Shown here: one piece after another, positions 25,656 through 35,772 of the stretch
Position numbering within the stretch: position 1 is the stretch's first letter
Layout: each line of letters opens with the position of its first letter
Assembly: GCA_002471375.1 (NCBI GenBank)
Contig: DKPV01000073.1
Coordinates: 1-61,997 of the forward strand
DNA length: 61,997 bases
Direction: 5' to 3'
Origin: Flavobacteriales bacterium UBA7325
Lineage (GTDB): Bacteria; Bacteroidota; Bacteroidia; Flavobacteriales_D; Crocinitomicaceae
Made by a program: the position numbers and the translations under genes
The notes under the pieces: generated by a model
The model's input: the letters and a program-made list of their open reading frames with translations, nothing else
Told to the model about the DNA's origin: nothing
Database searches by the model: none

Positions 25656-26868
25656 AAATACGTATCACTCTCGAAACAGCCTTTCCAACACGAACAAAAT
25701 AGACTCCTGCACTTAAATCTGAAACTGAAATGCTTGTAACTCCATTATTCATCGGTACAGACTTAACTTCTTGCATTGCGCTTGAAAATATCTGAATCTT
25801 AGAATCAACAGATGCTCCATCATATGATACATTAAGCACATCATTTGTTGGGTTAGGATAAGCGGTAAACTCTGTCATATCTTTAACGTTCAAAGTTCCG
25901 ACCGTGTGGTCCGAAATCTTACTCACACCTGTACTTGTCGCAACCCAAACATCATCATTACCATCTATCGCTAATTGGCGAACAACTGGTCCAACCAAGC
26001 CATCAGCGACATGAAATTCTACCCAGCTGCTTCCGTTGTATGCGCAAACACCGCCTTCGGTCACTAGGTAATCAACGTAAACACCAGCCCAAATTATGCC
26101 TTGGCTGTCCATTTTAAGATCTTCTATTGGATTTAAGGTGTCCGGCGCCGGTAATGTAAAAATCATTGTGTGATTGCCTGTATGTGCGTTCGAACTATTA
26201 AAAACTGAAATTCCTTCAGATGTTGCCACCCATCGATTGTCAGCATCATCCATAATTATGGAACGAATTCGATTATCGACCAAACCTTCGGCGGTTGTTA
26301 GCGTCGTTGTGAATGCAGCACCATCATAGACGATCACCCCACCTAGTCCAGACCCCATCCAAATATCTCCACCTGGCTGCATTAAGAATGAAACAACCCC
26401 TCCAAACGGAAGCCCATCTGAAGTTCCTAAATTCGCCCATGAAGCTCCGTCAAATTCAGATGCTCCATTGTTAGTCCCGAACCAGATATCACCGTCGGTA
26501 TCCTCTGAAATACATTTAATTTGATTATTTCCTAATCCATCGGCAGTCGTGTATGATATCCATGAAGAACCATTGTATACGGAGGTTCCAAAGTCAGTTC
26601 CAACCCAAACATCTCCTGTGCTTGCAACAAACACAGCTGTAATATTGTTGTCTACAATACCGTCAGCAGTCGTATAACTCGTCCAAGCAGATCCGTCAAA
26701 AACAGATACTCCGAATTGTGTTCCAAACCAAACATTGTCACTTGCATCAACATCCAAGCTTAGAACATTATCGCTTAGAAGTCCATCGGCTATTGTATAG
26801 TTTGTAAATGTTTGTGCAAAAGACATTCCTCCAAAAAGAAGCGTTACAAGAAAGATTGATTTTTTCAT
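25654..26868 (-). CDS. Secreted two-component-regulator-type beta-propeller with T9SS domain
   Basis: The 404-aa protein has a signal peptide (MKKSIFLVTLLFGGMSFAQ), then seven or so repeats of about 40 residues (pattern TTADGL-NN-I-D-GDIWFGT-GVSVYDGSSW), the 'regulator propeller' repeat normally found in the periplasmic sensor of hybrid two-component systems. No kinase follows. Instead it ends in a T9SS type A sorting domain (AYPNPTNDVLNVSYDG ... GVYFVRVGKAVSRVIRI). It is therefore a stand-alone secreted propeller, possibly carbohydrate- or protein-binding. It is the third gene of a minus-strand unit, 10 nt after the CotH-kinase gene. Confidence 0.9.
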   Translation of the reverse strand: MKKSIFLVTLLFGGMSFAQTFTNYTIADGLLSDNVLSLDVDASDNVWFGTQFGVSVFDGSAWTSYTTADGIVDNNITAVFVASTGDVWVGTDFGTSVYNGSSWISYTTADGLGNNQIKCISEDTDGDIWFGTNNGASEFDGASWANLGTSDGLPFGGVVSFLMQPGGDIWMGSGLGGVIVYDGAAFTTTLTTAEGLVDNRIRSIIMDDADNRWVATSEGISVFNSSNAHTGNHTMIFTLPAPDTLNPIEDLKMDSQGIIWAGVYVDYLVTEGGVCAYNGSSWVEFHVADGLVGPVVRQLAIDGNDDVWVATSTGVSKISDHTVGTLNVKDMTEFTAYPNPTNDVLNVSYDGASVDSKIQIFSSAMQEVKSVPMNNGVTSISVSDLSAGVYFVRVGKAVSRVIRI

Positions 26869-26878
26869 ACTATCTAGT

Positions 26879-29167
26879 TTAATGTGTAATTACTATTTTT
26901 TGTGTTAATTGAGCATTTTCAAATACCGTCTTCACCATGTAAAATCCGTCCTCAAAAGATGAAGTATTTATCGTTAATACTGATTCTGCATTGATCGAAG
27001 CCTGTGCGACAATACTTCTACCATCTAATGAATAGAAGTAAATAACCCCATCCTCAAGTCCATTGTAACGGACATTAATTGAATTATTTGCAGGGTTCGG
27101 ATAGACAAACAGTTGTTCAGTTAAGTAATTTCCATCCGCAGGGTCTGTATTTTTTTCATGGAATGTTGGTCGCATTTCTGTGAAATCTCCACTCCCATTT
27201 GGAAACCTGCCAATTGATGACGTTTGCTCCATCTCTGGATAATACATTGCTTCAATAAGCGTCCCATCAGTATTTGAAAGGAACAGAGAATCCCCCAATT
27301 TATCAAGGTAAAGCGTTGAATGCAGACCATACTGCGTAACATCTTGATCGCACCAGATAATTGCATAATCGCCAGGAAGAATAGTCGTATCAGGAATTTG
27401 CCATTGAAACAAGTCACTAGAATCGTTTGAGAGGTATAGTCCCGTTGTCGATAAAGTATAGTCTGTTGTATTGTAAATTTCAATCCACGATTCAAACTCC
27501 CCATCCTGATCAGCCTGAAGTGCTTGATTATTGCTCATGACTTCGTTCACTACTAAATCATTAAATCGAAGTCTAGAATCAATCGAATAAAATTCAAATG
27601 CAGCTCTGGCAGGTGAAAAACGACCAGCAGAATCATTTTCAGCATAAATATAATAGTCAGTATGATTGGATAGGCTAGGAATTATTGCTCCAAAAACTCC
27701 ATCTGCAGCCAGACCATCGTTATGCAGTCCATCATCCATCATATTAAGCGCTGTGAAAACATCATTTTCAGACAAGCGATAATTTAAGTGTACGCTTGAG
27801 GGAAGCGATGAGACATCTGCTGTAATCCATATCGAATCACCTACTATTGGATTTAGAACACTTTCTGAAATGTTCGAAACGTCCGGAATATTGAGACTTC
27901 CTTCTAGACCGAGCAAGTAAACAGAACGATCATCCATTAATTCGGAAATCCCAGGATAGTCAACTAGATCTGAAACGGTACTCGTTAAGTTTGCCGTAAA
28001 GTCGCTATACGAGTAGAATTTATTCGTGTCAGCTAAGACACTCGCATCAATTTTAGTCTGAATCTGTGCACATCGACTCATGTAATCTTGGTTGTCAAAA
28101 TTTTCCTCTACGATAGTCCGTATATGAGCAAGGTACATTCGCTTTTTAGTAACGTCCGATATAACATTCCGAATCAAGGGTCTTGGTTGAACTGAGAAAC
28201 TATTCAAATGCTGAAGTGGGTCGATATATTTTGCTTCTTCAATTGTAAAACCATCCCAGTGATCTGAGGCGTCAGTGAGTCTATAGCTAGCGAAGGACAT
28301 ATTTAAATCCCATAGAAGTGGATTAAACCTACCATGCCGATCCTGATAGAGATAGTAGTTCTGAGCATAGCCCACATAACTATCAAAGTTGATCATTGTA
28401 TAGTTCAGTGCATGCATCCAAAGGGCCCGATCAACATTTAGCACCTCTGAAATATTGTCCGTAGAGTTATTTAACGTATCGATAAACTCTTGCAAAGCGA
28501 ACCAATCTTCTTCGTTATCGGATTTCAACTTGTAAAACGGGAAATACCCGTCGATCATTGGTCCTGGCGAATCACTTAGATTAGAATTCTCTCCATTCAG
28601 ATCAAGACTTTCTGGATTTCCTTTAAAAAAGGCATTGTCCGAAGTTCCAAAATGATTCTCCAAGAATAGTTCATCCACCGCTTCAACATTTGTGTATAAA
28701 CCTATGAGCGTATCATTGATATAGACATTCGCGAAATTAGCTCGAGATGCAGGCATATATTTTCTAGCAACCTCATAAGATAGCGCCTCACGCACGAATG
28801 AAGGATCCTGAATGACATTACTCAACTTAAGCTTTTTATGCCCAAGATGATTCTGCCCATTATCGATAAAATCTAGATCTATGTTGAGTGGATTCTTAAT
28901 TCTATTTTCGCTGTAAGAACTAAACCCTTTGTAACGCACCCCTGCATTCAAGTATGAGTTGCCATCAACTACAACATTAGCGGCGAGTCGTTCACGCTCA
29001 CCTACAACATAAAGGCTGTCCAATATCTCATCCCAATTCGATTGAAAAAAATACAGTCGAATCTCACGGACGCTATCAATAGCGTAAAAATCTGATTGTG
29101 ACATCAGATTTTTACTGCTACAAATAATTGTAACCATACATAGGAGAGAGATGATTGGGTTTTTCAA
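26879..29167 (-). CDS. Secreted CotH-family kinase with lamin-tail domain and T9SS domain
   Basis: The 762-aa protein has a signal peptide (about 1-24) and a CotH kinase-like domain (about 25-440), with VRYKGFSSYSENRIKNPLNID, the ATP-site strand DTLIGLYTNVEAVDELFL and the metal-site LLWDLNMSFASY (Asp retained, second Asp replaced by Asn). Residues 540-650 are a lamin-tail domain (LVVNEVMSNNQ ... FESWIEIYNTTD). A T9SS type A domain closes the protein (VYPNPANNSINVRYNG). CotH proteins are atypical secreted protein kinases, known in spore coats. Here it should act outside the cell. It lies 6 nt after the arylsulfotransferase-like gene and 10 nt before the propeller gene. Confidence 0.92.
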   Translation of the reverse strand: MKNPIISLLCMVTIICSSKNLMSQSDFYAIDSVREIRLYFFQSNWDEILDSLYVVGERERLAANVVVDGNSYLNAGVRYKGFSSYSENRIKNPLNIDLDFIDNGQNHLGHKKLKLSNVIQDPSFVREALSYEVARKYMPASRANFANVYINDTLIGLYTNVEAVDELFLENHFGTSDNAFFKGNPESLDLNGENSNLSDSPGPMIDGYFPFYKLKSDNEEDWFALQEFIDTLNNSTDNISEVLNVDRALWMHALNYTMINFDSYVGYAQNYYLYQDRHGRFNPLLWDLNMSFASYRLTDASDHWDGFTIEEAKYIDPLQHLNSFSVQPRPLIRNVISDVTKKRMYLAHIRTIVEENFDNQDYMSRCAQIQTKIDASVLADTNKFYSYSDFTANLTSTVSDLVDYPGISELMDDRSVYLLGLEGSLNIPDVSNISESVLNPIVGDSIWITADVSSLPSSVHLNYRLSENDVFTALNMMDDGLHNDGLAADGVFGAIIPSLSNHTDYYIYAENDSAGRFSPARAAFEFYSIDSRLRFNDLVVNEVMSNNQALQADQDGEFESWIEIYNTTDYTLSTTGLYLSNDSSDLFQWQIPDTTILPGDYAIIWCDQDVTQYGLHSTLYLDKLGDSLFLSNTDGTLIEAMYYPEMEQTSSIGRFPNGSGDFTEMRPTFHEKNTDPADGNYLTEQLFVYPNPANNSINVRYNGLEDGVIYFYSLDGRSIVAQASINAESVLTINTSSFEDGFYMVKTVFENAQLTQKIVITH

Positions 29168-29173
29168 GTATGT

Positions 29174-30685
29174 CTATTTAATGAGTGAAATCTTTTTCGT
29201 GATGTACTTATCATTGTTGAAATTAAGTACAGCGAAGTAAACCCCTTCCGTAAAGTTAGTTAAATCGAGGTATGGAGAATTTTCAATTTCCAAAACAACA
29301 TTCCCAGAAATATCAAGAACTGTAATCGTAAGATTATTAGTAGTTAAATCAACTCCATCAATTTTAAATACTCCAGTTGAAGGATTCGGGTAAAACTCAA
29401 TGTTCAATAAAGTTTCTTCAGTTAAAGATGCAATTCCGCACGGATCATTTCCTAATAAAGCAACAATTCCGGGATCTGCACATTCGTAACGGAATGCTTT
29501 TGTTGGACCAGCATTATACTGCCAAACTAGATTATCGCTTGCATCGACTTCATACATGTACTCACCCGAAACATTTACAAATGTATTTCCATTTGTCATT
29601 CTATTACTTGCAGATTGCCCATTCGAATTAGCCATACATTCATGTCTCCAATCGTATGTAGATGGACCATAAGTAGAACCTGTCATTGTGTATAACCATC
29701 CTGACTCAGGTGCCTGAATAGCATCAACAACAGAAGATCCTCCGGGTCCTCCAGAATTATTAAAAAACTGAATGTAACCCGCATTAGGGCGACCATCATC
29801 GATCCATCTTGGATCATGCACGGCAGCAGCAATTGTCTGAGATCCTGAACCACCATAATTGGAAGGATTTCCCCAACGGTATAAAAAGTCACCACCCATT
29901 CCTGAGTTACCACCTGCATGAGATGCAGCTTCAGCAGTTGTTGTACTGTGATCGATGATATAAATCTCACTTGTAAATCGTGAGCTAAATACCAATTGAT
30001 CTAACGTCGCATTGTAATCAACTCCATTCACGTGGAACCAATCGTATCCTCCGCCACCTGGGCCGGGTCCACTGCTAACGGTCAACAAGTTAGCATCCAT
30101 CAATTGTGGATTATTCGCAACTACACCGTAGTTATCTTTACTTGCATCATGATCTTGGATTAAGTGGTCAAACATATGCCACTCCCAAACGATATTTGCA
30201 CTAGATCCACTTGGCTCTAACTCTATAAAATGCGTTGGCCATTGTTCAGAAGCAGGATTATCTACGCCCGCCTGCTCGCAATCTGCATTCGTTTTCACTT
30301 CCCACGCTGTAAGAATTACGTTTCCATTTGGAAGAAGTGTTATATCGTGATGAGAACAATGGTTCGCATCCGAATAAATATACTCCCAAACAACATTTCC
30401 AGAAGGATCAATTTCTTGAACCATACCACCAACTGCGGCTCCGTTAAGCTGATTCGAACTGTATTTACCACCACGAACAATGTTGCCATTGTCGCGAAGT
30501 AATACGGTATAATTACACGCAACGGCACAGGACCAACTGTGCGCAATATTTTGATTTTTGTCGATCAAGTAAGTTGTGTTTTCATTTTGGAGATTGTAAA
30601 GTGCATATCCATCGAACGTCTGACCATATGATGGCTGAACAAATCCAAAAAGCACCATTGCAAGAGAAGCAATTAATATTTTCAT
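29174..30685 (-). CDS. Secreted arylsulfotransferase (ASST)-like propeller with T9SS domain
   Basis: The 503-aa protein has a signal peptide (MKILIASLAMVLFGFVQPSYGQ) and ASST-type propeller blades with conserved His: HCSHHDITLLPNGNVI, WFHVNGVDYN, AAVHDPRWI and TNGNTFVNVSGEYMYEVD. Bacterial ASST moves sulfate between phenols through a sulfo-His intermediate; which His serves here needs alignment. The tail (FYPNPSTGVFKIDGVDL ... NNDKYITKKISLIK) is a T9SS type A sorting domain. It is the first gene of the minus-strand trio with CotH and propeller. Many relatives are annotated only as aryl-sulfate sulfotransferase, so catalysis is probable but unproven. Confidence 0.85.
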   Translation of the reverse strand: MKILIASLAMVLFGFVQPSYGQTFDGYALYNLQNENTTYLIDKNQNIAHSWSCAVACNYTVLLRDNGNIVRGGKYSSNQLNGAAVGGMVQEIDPSGNVVWEYIYSDANHCSHHDITLLPNGNVILTAWEVKTNADCEQAGVDNPASEQWPTHFIELEPSGSSANIVWEWHMFDHLIQDHDASKDNYGVVANNPQLMDANLLTVSSGPGPGGGGYDWFHVNGVDYNATLDQLVFSSRFTSEIYIIDHSTTTAEAASHAGGNSGMGGDFLYRWGNPSNYGGSGSQTIAAAVHDPRWIDDGRPNAGYIQFFNNSGGPGGSSVVDAIQAPESGWLYTMTGSTYGPSTYDWRHECMANSNGQSASNRMTNGNTFVNVSGEYMYEVDASDNLVWQYNAGPTKAFRYECADPGIVALLGNDPCGIASLTEETLLNIEFYPNPSTGVFKIDGVDLTTNNLTITVLDISGNVVLEIENSPYLDLTNFTEGVYFAVLNFNNDKYITKKISLIK

Positions 30686-30948
30686 AGTTAAAGTATTTTA
30701 TTTGTACACCGTTTAGTTGCAGTTGATTTAAAAAACTTGCGCTTTAATTAAAAAATAATTTGAACACGAGAGATTGCCTTAACCTGAGCTACTAGAATTA
30801 GACCGCTGAATCTTCAAAAGGTTTAATCGAAGCCTGAATTTTTCGAGAATACTCATGATTTAAGTGGCAAGATTACATCCATAATTCCAAGCAAAATCGT
30901 ATTTTCGCACTCGCATTATTTAAGTTAATCTTCAGGAAATTCAATACT

Positions 30949-33174
30949 ATGGCAACACCAAAGATCATTTACACACTTACCGATGAAGCGCCAGCATTGG
31001 CGACAAAATCATTTTTACCAATTGTCGAAACATTTGTTCGTGCAGCGGGTATTTCAGTTGAAACAAGAGACATCTCGCTAGCGGGAAGAATCATCTCTGC
31101 TTTCCCTGAACTATTGAATGAAGATCAGCGTATCGATGATGATTTAGCAAAACTTGGTGAATTAGCTAAGAGTCCTGAAGCAAATATTATTAAGCTTCCA
31201 AATATTAGCGCCTCAGTTCCTCAACTGATTGCTACAATTGAAGAACTTCAAGCTAAAGGTTATGGTATCCCGGACTATCCAGAGGAACCAGAAAATGATG
31301 CAGAAAAAGCAATCAAATTTCGCTATAACAAACTAAAAGGTAGTGCTGTAAACCCTGTACTTCGTGAGGGAAATTCAGATCGACGTGCACCAAAGGCAGT
31401 TAAACAGTATGCTAGAATGAACCCACATAGCATGGGAGCATGGTCTTCTGATTCTAAAACACATGTTGTAACGATGGGCCAAAATGATTTCCGTTCAAAC
31501 GAGAAGTCAACTACACTAGCATCAGCGGATACCGTAAAGATCGAATTTGTTGACACAAACGGATCTGCAACGACATTAAAGGACAACCTCTCTCTACTAG
31601 CAGGTGAAATCATTGATAGCACCGTATTGAACAAAAAAGCTTTACTTGCTTTCTTAGAAAGTGAAATTGCAGATGCTAAAGATCAAGGTGTTCTCATGTC
31701 ATTGCACATGAAAGCCACAATGATGAAAGTATCAGATCCAATTATATTTGGACATGCAGTGAGCGTATTCTTCAAATCAGTGTTTGATAGGCATGCTACG
31801 GTTCTAGATGAAATTGGCGTGGATGTGAGAAATGGTTTTGGTGACCTTGTTGCAAAAATTGAAGAATTGCCTGCTGACAAACAAGCAGAAATCAATGCAG
31901 ATATTAAGGCTTGTTATGAAAACGGCCCTGATCTCGCCATGGTAAACTCTGATAAAGGAATTACTAATCTTCATGTACCTAGTGATGTAATTATCGATGC
32001 TTCGATGCCAGCGATGATACGTACCTCAGGTCAAATGTGGAATGCAGAAGGCAACCAACAAGATACGAAAGCAATTATTCCAGATAGCTGCTATGCAGGA
32101 TTGTACCAGGCAACAATTGATTTCTGTAAAGAAAATGGTGCATTTGACCCAACTACAATGGGAACTGTTCCTAACGTTGGGTTGATGGCTCAGAAAGCTG
32201 AAGAATATGGATCACATGATAAGACATTTGAAATGTCTGCCAATGGAATTGTTCGAGTTGTAAACGCAGCCGGAACGACTCTTCTAGAGCACACTGTTGA
32301 AGAAGGAGATATTTGGAGAATGTGTCAAGTTAAAGATGCTCCAATCCAGGATTGGGTAAAACTTGCTGTATCAAGAGCGCGTGCAACGAATACTCCTGCA
32401 GTATTCTGGTTAGATGAGAATAGAGCTCACGATGCTCAAATCATTGCGAAAGTAAATCAATACCTGCCTTCTCATGATACTTCTGGTTTAGATATTCAAA
32501 TCCTATCACCAATTGATGCTACTGCATTTACATTGAAGAGAATTAAAGCAGGTGAGGATACGATTTCTGTTACTGGAAACGTACTTCGTGATTATCTTAC
32601 TGACCTCTTCCCTATTTTGGAATTAGGTACTTCGGCAAAAATGCTTTCAATCGTTCCACTAATGAATGGTGGAGGTCTATTTGAAACAGGAGCTGGTGGC
32701 TCTGCACCAAAGCATGTTCAGCAATTCGAGAAAGAAAATCACTTGCGTTGGGATTCTTTAGGTGAGTTCTTAGCCTTAGGTGTTTCACTAGAACATCTAG
32801 GAGAAAAGTACGGAAACAATAAGGCAACAGTAATTGGAGCTGCATTGGATGATGCAACTGAGAAGTTATTAAAGAACAAGAAAGGACCATCAAGGAAGGT
32901 TAACGAACTTGACAACAGAGGAAGTCATTTTTATATTGCAATGTATTGGGCTGAGGCTTTAGCTGCTCAATCTGATGATGCAGATTTGAAAGCACATTTC
33001 TCTTCTCTGGCGAGCGACCTTGCGACTAACGAAGCTAAGATCGTTGCAGAATTGAACGATGTTCAGGGAGCAGCTGTTGATTTAGATGGTTACTATTTCC
33101 CAAATGCCGCTAAAGCAAGTACAGCTATGCGACCAAGTGAAACATTGAATGAACTGATCTCAGTTACAGTATAA
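30949..33174 (+). CDS. idh: NADP-dependent isocitrate dehydrogenase, monomeric type
   Basis: The 741-aa protein matches the monomeric IDH class (about 740 aa) throughout: PKIIYTLTDEAPALATKSFLP at the start, NPVLREGNSDRRAPKAVKQYAR near 133-153, KATMMKVSDPIIFGH, WRMCQVKDAPIQDWV, and NGGGLFETGAGGSAPKHVQQ near 574-594. It oxidatively decarboxylates isocitrate to 2-oxoglutarate in the TCA cycle with NADP. It stands alone on the plus strand and converges on a helicase gene 36 nt away. Confidence 0.97.
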   Translation: MATPKIIYTLTDEAPALATKSFLPIVETFVRAAGISVETRDISLAGRIISAFPELLNEDQRIDDDLAKLGELAKSPEANIIKLPNISASVPQLIATIEELQAKGYGIPDYPEEPENDAEKAIKFRYNKLKGSAVNPVLREGNSDRRAPKAVKQYARMNPHSMGAWSSDSKTHVVTMGQNDFRSNEKSTTLASADTVKIEFVDTNGSATTLKDNLSLLAGEIIDSTVLNKKALLAFLESEIADAKDQGVLMSLHMKATMMKVSDPIIFGHAVSVFFKSVFDRHATVLDEIGVDVRNGFGDLVAKIEELPADKQAEINADIKACYENGPDLAMVNSDKGITNLHVPSDVIIDASMPAMIRTSGQMWNAEGNQQDTKAIIPDSCYAGLYQATIDFCKENGAFDPTTMGTVPNVGLMAQKAEEYGSHDKTFEMSANGIVRVVNAAGTTLLEHTVEEGDIWRMCQVKDAPIQDWVKLAVSRARATNTPAVFWLDENRAHDAQIIAKVNQYLPSHDTSGLDIQILSPIDATAFTLKRIKAGEDTISVTGNVLRDYLTDLFPILELGTSAKMLSIVPLMNGGGLFETGAGGSAPKHVQQFEKENHLRWDSLGEFLALGVSLEHLGEKYGNNKATVIGAALDDATEKLLKNKKGPSRKVNELDNRGSHFYIAMYWAEALAAQSDDADLKAHFSSLASDLATNEAKIVAELNDVQGAAVDLDGYYFPNAAKASTAMRPSETLNELISVTV

Positions 33175-33185
33175 GAATAGGATAT

Positions 33186-33201
33186 CTCCTAATGATAGGA
33201 G
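33186..33201. terminator. Short hairpin between convergent idh and helicase genes
   Basis: CTCCTA-ATGA-TAGGAG forms a perfect 6-bp stem with a 4-nt loop in the 36-nt gap between convergent genes. There is no T-tract on either side, so it is at best a weak bidirectional terminator. Confidence 0.35.
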
Positions 33202-33210
33202 TAAAGAATA

Positions 33211-34518
33211 TTAACGGGCAATCGCTATTTTTAAGCGTTTGCCCTTTATTTTTTGACCTCGGATATTCCTAAGAAACTGGTCACATTTCGATCGCTTGAT
33301 CGCTACATATGAATGTCGATCTTTGGAGTCGATAATTCCAATTTCTCCTTTTTGAAGCTGTCCAACTTTCGCACAGAATCCCACAACATCTATTTTCCCA
33401 ATCTTATCCTTTTTACCGCCACCAATATAAATCGTCTCCCATTCTGGAGTCGGTACAGGGCCGTAATCTGGCGTCATGATATTCGTAGGTTTCTCAATAT
33501 ACATTGGCAACTCAGCCTTGCTGGATAGAAAAAGATAAGAAAACCCATGCTCTCCCATCCTTGCTGTTCTCCCCTTTCGATGTATAAAGGCGGATTCGCT
33601 TCCAGGGTATTGATAGTGTACAATGTGTTTTACATCTGGGATATCTAATCCTCTTGCTCCAAGATCCGTACAAACGATTGTATTTGTTGTTCCATTTGAG
33701 AATTTAATCAATTGACGTTCTCGCACTTCTTGCTCTAATCCACCATGATAAATGGAACAACGTATTCCGTTGTGATCTAATTCATCCTGAACAGTTTCAC
33801 AGACCTCTCGGTAATTGACAAAAATCATACTCTTCTCCATCCCGAAGGAAGCAATCAAAAGTGTGAGTGATTCCAAATTACTCTCTTGAATATTCACGCC
33901 ATATTCAACAAGGTTGAGTTCCTCATCATCTTTAATAGCATCAATCGTTGCTGGCTCATTAATCCTAAGAAACTCAGGAATACTTTCTATACGAGTAGCT
34001 GATGTTAAGAGATGGTGACTGAGATTTTTGAGTTGGTCATAGATATCCTCAATACTGTCAAGAAAACCAAATTCGAGACATTTATCAAACTCATCAACCA
34101 CTAAAAAATCGACTGTTCTTAAATCAACATTTCTACGGTAAATATGATCCTGTAACCTGCCAGGAGTTGCAATTATTAACGCTGGTGCTTCTGACAAACT
34201 GTTTCTTTCTGATTGGACAGAATGTCCACCATAACAGGTAGTAACCTTAAAACCAGTCTTCAACGAACGAAACACATTCTCAATCTGCAGACATAGCTCG
34301 CGTGTCGGAGCAATTACCAGTGCCTGAACCTCGTTGGTTCTTGAATCATCCAGTCGCTCAATAATTGACAACAAGAAAGCAAGTGTTTTTCCCGACCCTG
34401 TTTTAGACAGAAGAATAACATCATCACTCTTGTAGAATGAATTCAGGCATTGCTCCTGAATGTCTAACAATTCCTTAAATCCACCCGATTTAAGGGCACG
34501 GGAAACTTTCTTATTCAT
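33211..34518 (-). CDS. DEAD-box RNA helicase with DbpA-type RNA-binding domain
   Basis: The 435-aa protein has Q-motif-like GGFKELLDIQEQCL, motif I SKTGSGKT (39-46), Ia APTRELC, motif II VVDEFDK (DEFD in place of DEAD), motif III TSAT, and motif VI HRKGRTARMG. The C-terminal 70 residues (KIGKIDVVGFCAKVGQLQKGEIG ... GKRLKIAIAR) match the DbpA RNA-binding domain, which targets 23S rRNA hairpin 92. It probably acts in large-subunit assembly. The DEFD variant recurs in Bacteroidota relatives and keeps the Asp-Glu needed for catalysis. It follows the thiolase gene by 26 nt on the same strand. Confidence 0.92.
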   Translation of the reverse strand: MNKKVSRALKSGGFKELLDIQEQCLNSFYKSDDVILLSKTGSGKTLAFLLSIIERLDDSRTNEVQALVIAPTRELCLQIENVFRSLKTGFKVTTCYGGHSVQSERNSLSEAPALIIATPGRLQDHIYRRNVDLRTVDFLVVDEFDKCLEFGFLDSIEDIYDQLKNLSHHLLTSATRIESIPEFLRINEPATIDAIKDDEELNLVEYGVNIQESNLESLTLLIASFGMEKSMIFVNYREVCETVQDELDHNGIRCSIYHGGLEQEVRERQLIKFSNGTTNTIVCTDLGARGLDIPDVKHIVHYQYPGSESAFIHRKGRTARMGEHGFSYLFLSSKAELPMYIEKPTNIMTPDYGPVPTPEWETIYIGGGKKDKIGKIDVVGFCAKVGQLQKGEIGIIDSKDRHSYVAIKRSKCDQFLRNIRGQKIKGKRLKIAIAR

Positions 34519-34544
34519 AAGAGTGACTTCTTTTGAGTCGCTTA

Positions 34545-35723
34545 TTAAAGCATTTCAATAACTCCGGCCGCACCTTGTCCGGTACCAATACACATCGTTA
34601 CCACGCCATATTTTTGCTCGCGTCGTTTCAATTCATTCATTATTTGTACGCTAAGTTTAGCTCCTGTACAACCAAGAGGATGGCCTAATGAAATAGCTCC
34701 ACCGTTCACATTAACAATACTAGAATCTAATCCTGCCTCACGAATTACAGCCAACGACTGAGAAGCAAATGCTTCATTCAATTCGTAAAGTGAAATATCA
34801 TTTTGCTTTAATCCGGCCGCTTGAATTGCTTTTGGAATAGCATCAATTGGTCCGATTCCCATAATTCTTGGCTCAACGCCAACTACTGAGTACGAAGCAA
34901 GTCTTGCAACAGGCTCAAGGTTCAACTCTTTCACCATTGATTCAGACATCACTAAACAAAATGCAGCACCATCTGAAGTTTGAGATGAATTCCCGGCAGT
35001 AACCGATCCTCCATTTGCAAATACAGGACGCAATCGCGCTAGTCCTTCAACAGTACTCGCTCTAGGTCCTTCATCCGTATCTACGATATATTTCTTTTGA
35101 TGACGCTTTTCATTTTCGTCTAAGAAGATATGCTCTACTTCAATCGGAACAATATCATCTTTAAATTTCCCAGCTTTGATCGCCTCAATTGCTTTCGCGT
35201 GTGACTGAACTGCAAATGCATCTTGATCCTCACGCGAGACACCGTACTTCTTCGCAACAGCCTCAGCAGTTAATCCCATTCCCCAATACCATGTCGGATT
35301 TTCTTTCCCAACACGAGCATTCGGTACAATACGCCATCCACCCATTGCCATTGTTGACATTGATTCAACTCCACCAGCAAGGATACAATTTGCCATTCCC
35401 GCTTCAATTTTCGCAGTTGCAATTGCGATAGTTTCTAATCCTGACGAACAATATCTGTTCACTGTCATTCCAGGTACCTTATCAGTATCAAGGCCCATTA
35501 AAGAAACCATACGTCCGACATTTAGTCCTTGCTCAGCCTCGGGAGTGGCATTACCAACGATTACATCATCGATACGCTCTTTATCCAACTGAGGAACTTG
35601 CTTCATTATATGTTTAACAACATCAGCTGCTAAATCATCTGGACGGTAGAATCTAAATCCACCTCTTCCAGCCTTTCCAACTGCTGTTCTATAACCTGTA
35701 ACTATATACGCTCTTTCTTTCAT
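34545..35723 (-). CDS. fadA: Acetyl-CoA C-acyltransferase (3-ketoacyl-CoA thiolase)
   Basis: The 392-aa thiolase has the nucleophile Cys in VNRYCSSGLETIAIA (about 86-100), NEAFASQSLAV, GGAISLGHPLGCTGA with the catalytic His, and the second Cys in CIGTGQGAAGV near the C-terminus. It cleaves 3-ketoacyl-CoA with CoA in the last step of beta-oxidation. It lies 49 nt after the FadN-like multifunctional gene, giving the usual pair. Confidence 0.96.
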   Translation of the reverse strand: MKERAYIVTGYRTAVGKAGRGGFRFYRPDDLAADVVKHIMKQVPQLDKERIDDVIVGNATPEAEQGLNVGRMVSLMGLDTDKVPGMTVNRYCSSGLETIAIATAKIEAGMANCILAGGVESMSTMAMGGWRIVPNARVGKENPTWYWGMGLTAEAVAKKYGVSREDQDAFAVQSHAKAIEAIKAGKFKDDIVPIEVEHIFLDENEKRHQKKYIVDTDEGPRASTVEGLARLRPVFANGGSVTAGNSSQTSDGAAFCLVMSESMVKELNLEPVARLASYSVVGVEPRIMGIGPIDAIPKAIQAAGLKQNDISLYELNEAFASQSLAVIREAGLDSSIVNVNGGAISLGHPLGCTGAKLSVQIMNELKRREQKYGVVTMCIGTGQGAAGVIEML

Positions 35724-35772
35724 TCTTCTAATTTTTTGATTGACTAATCAGAGATCTAGTGATCCAATCTTA

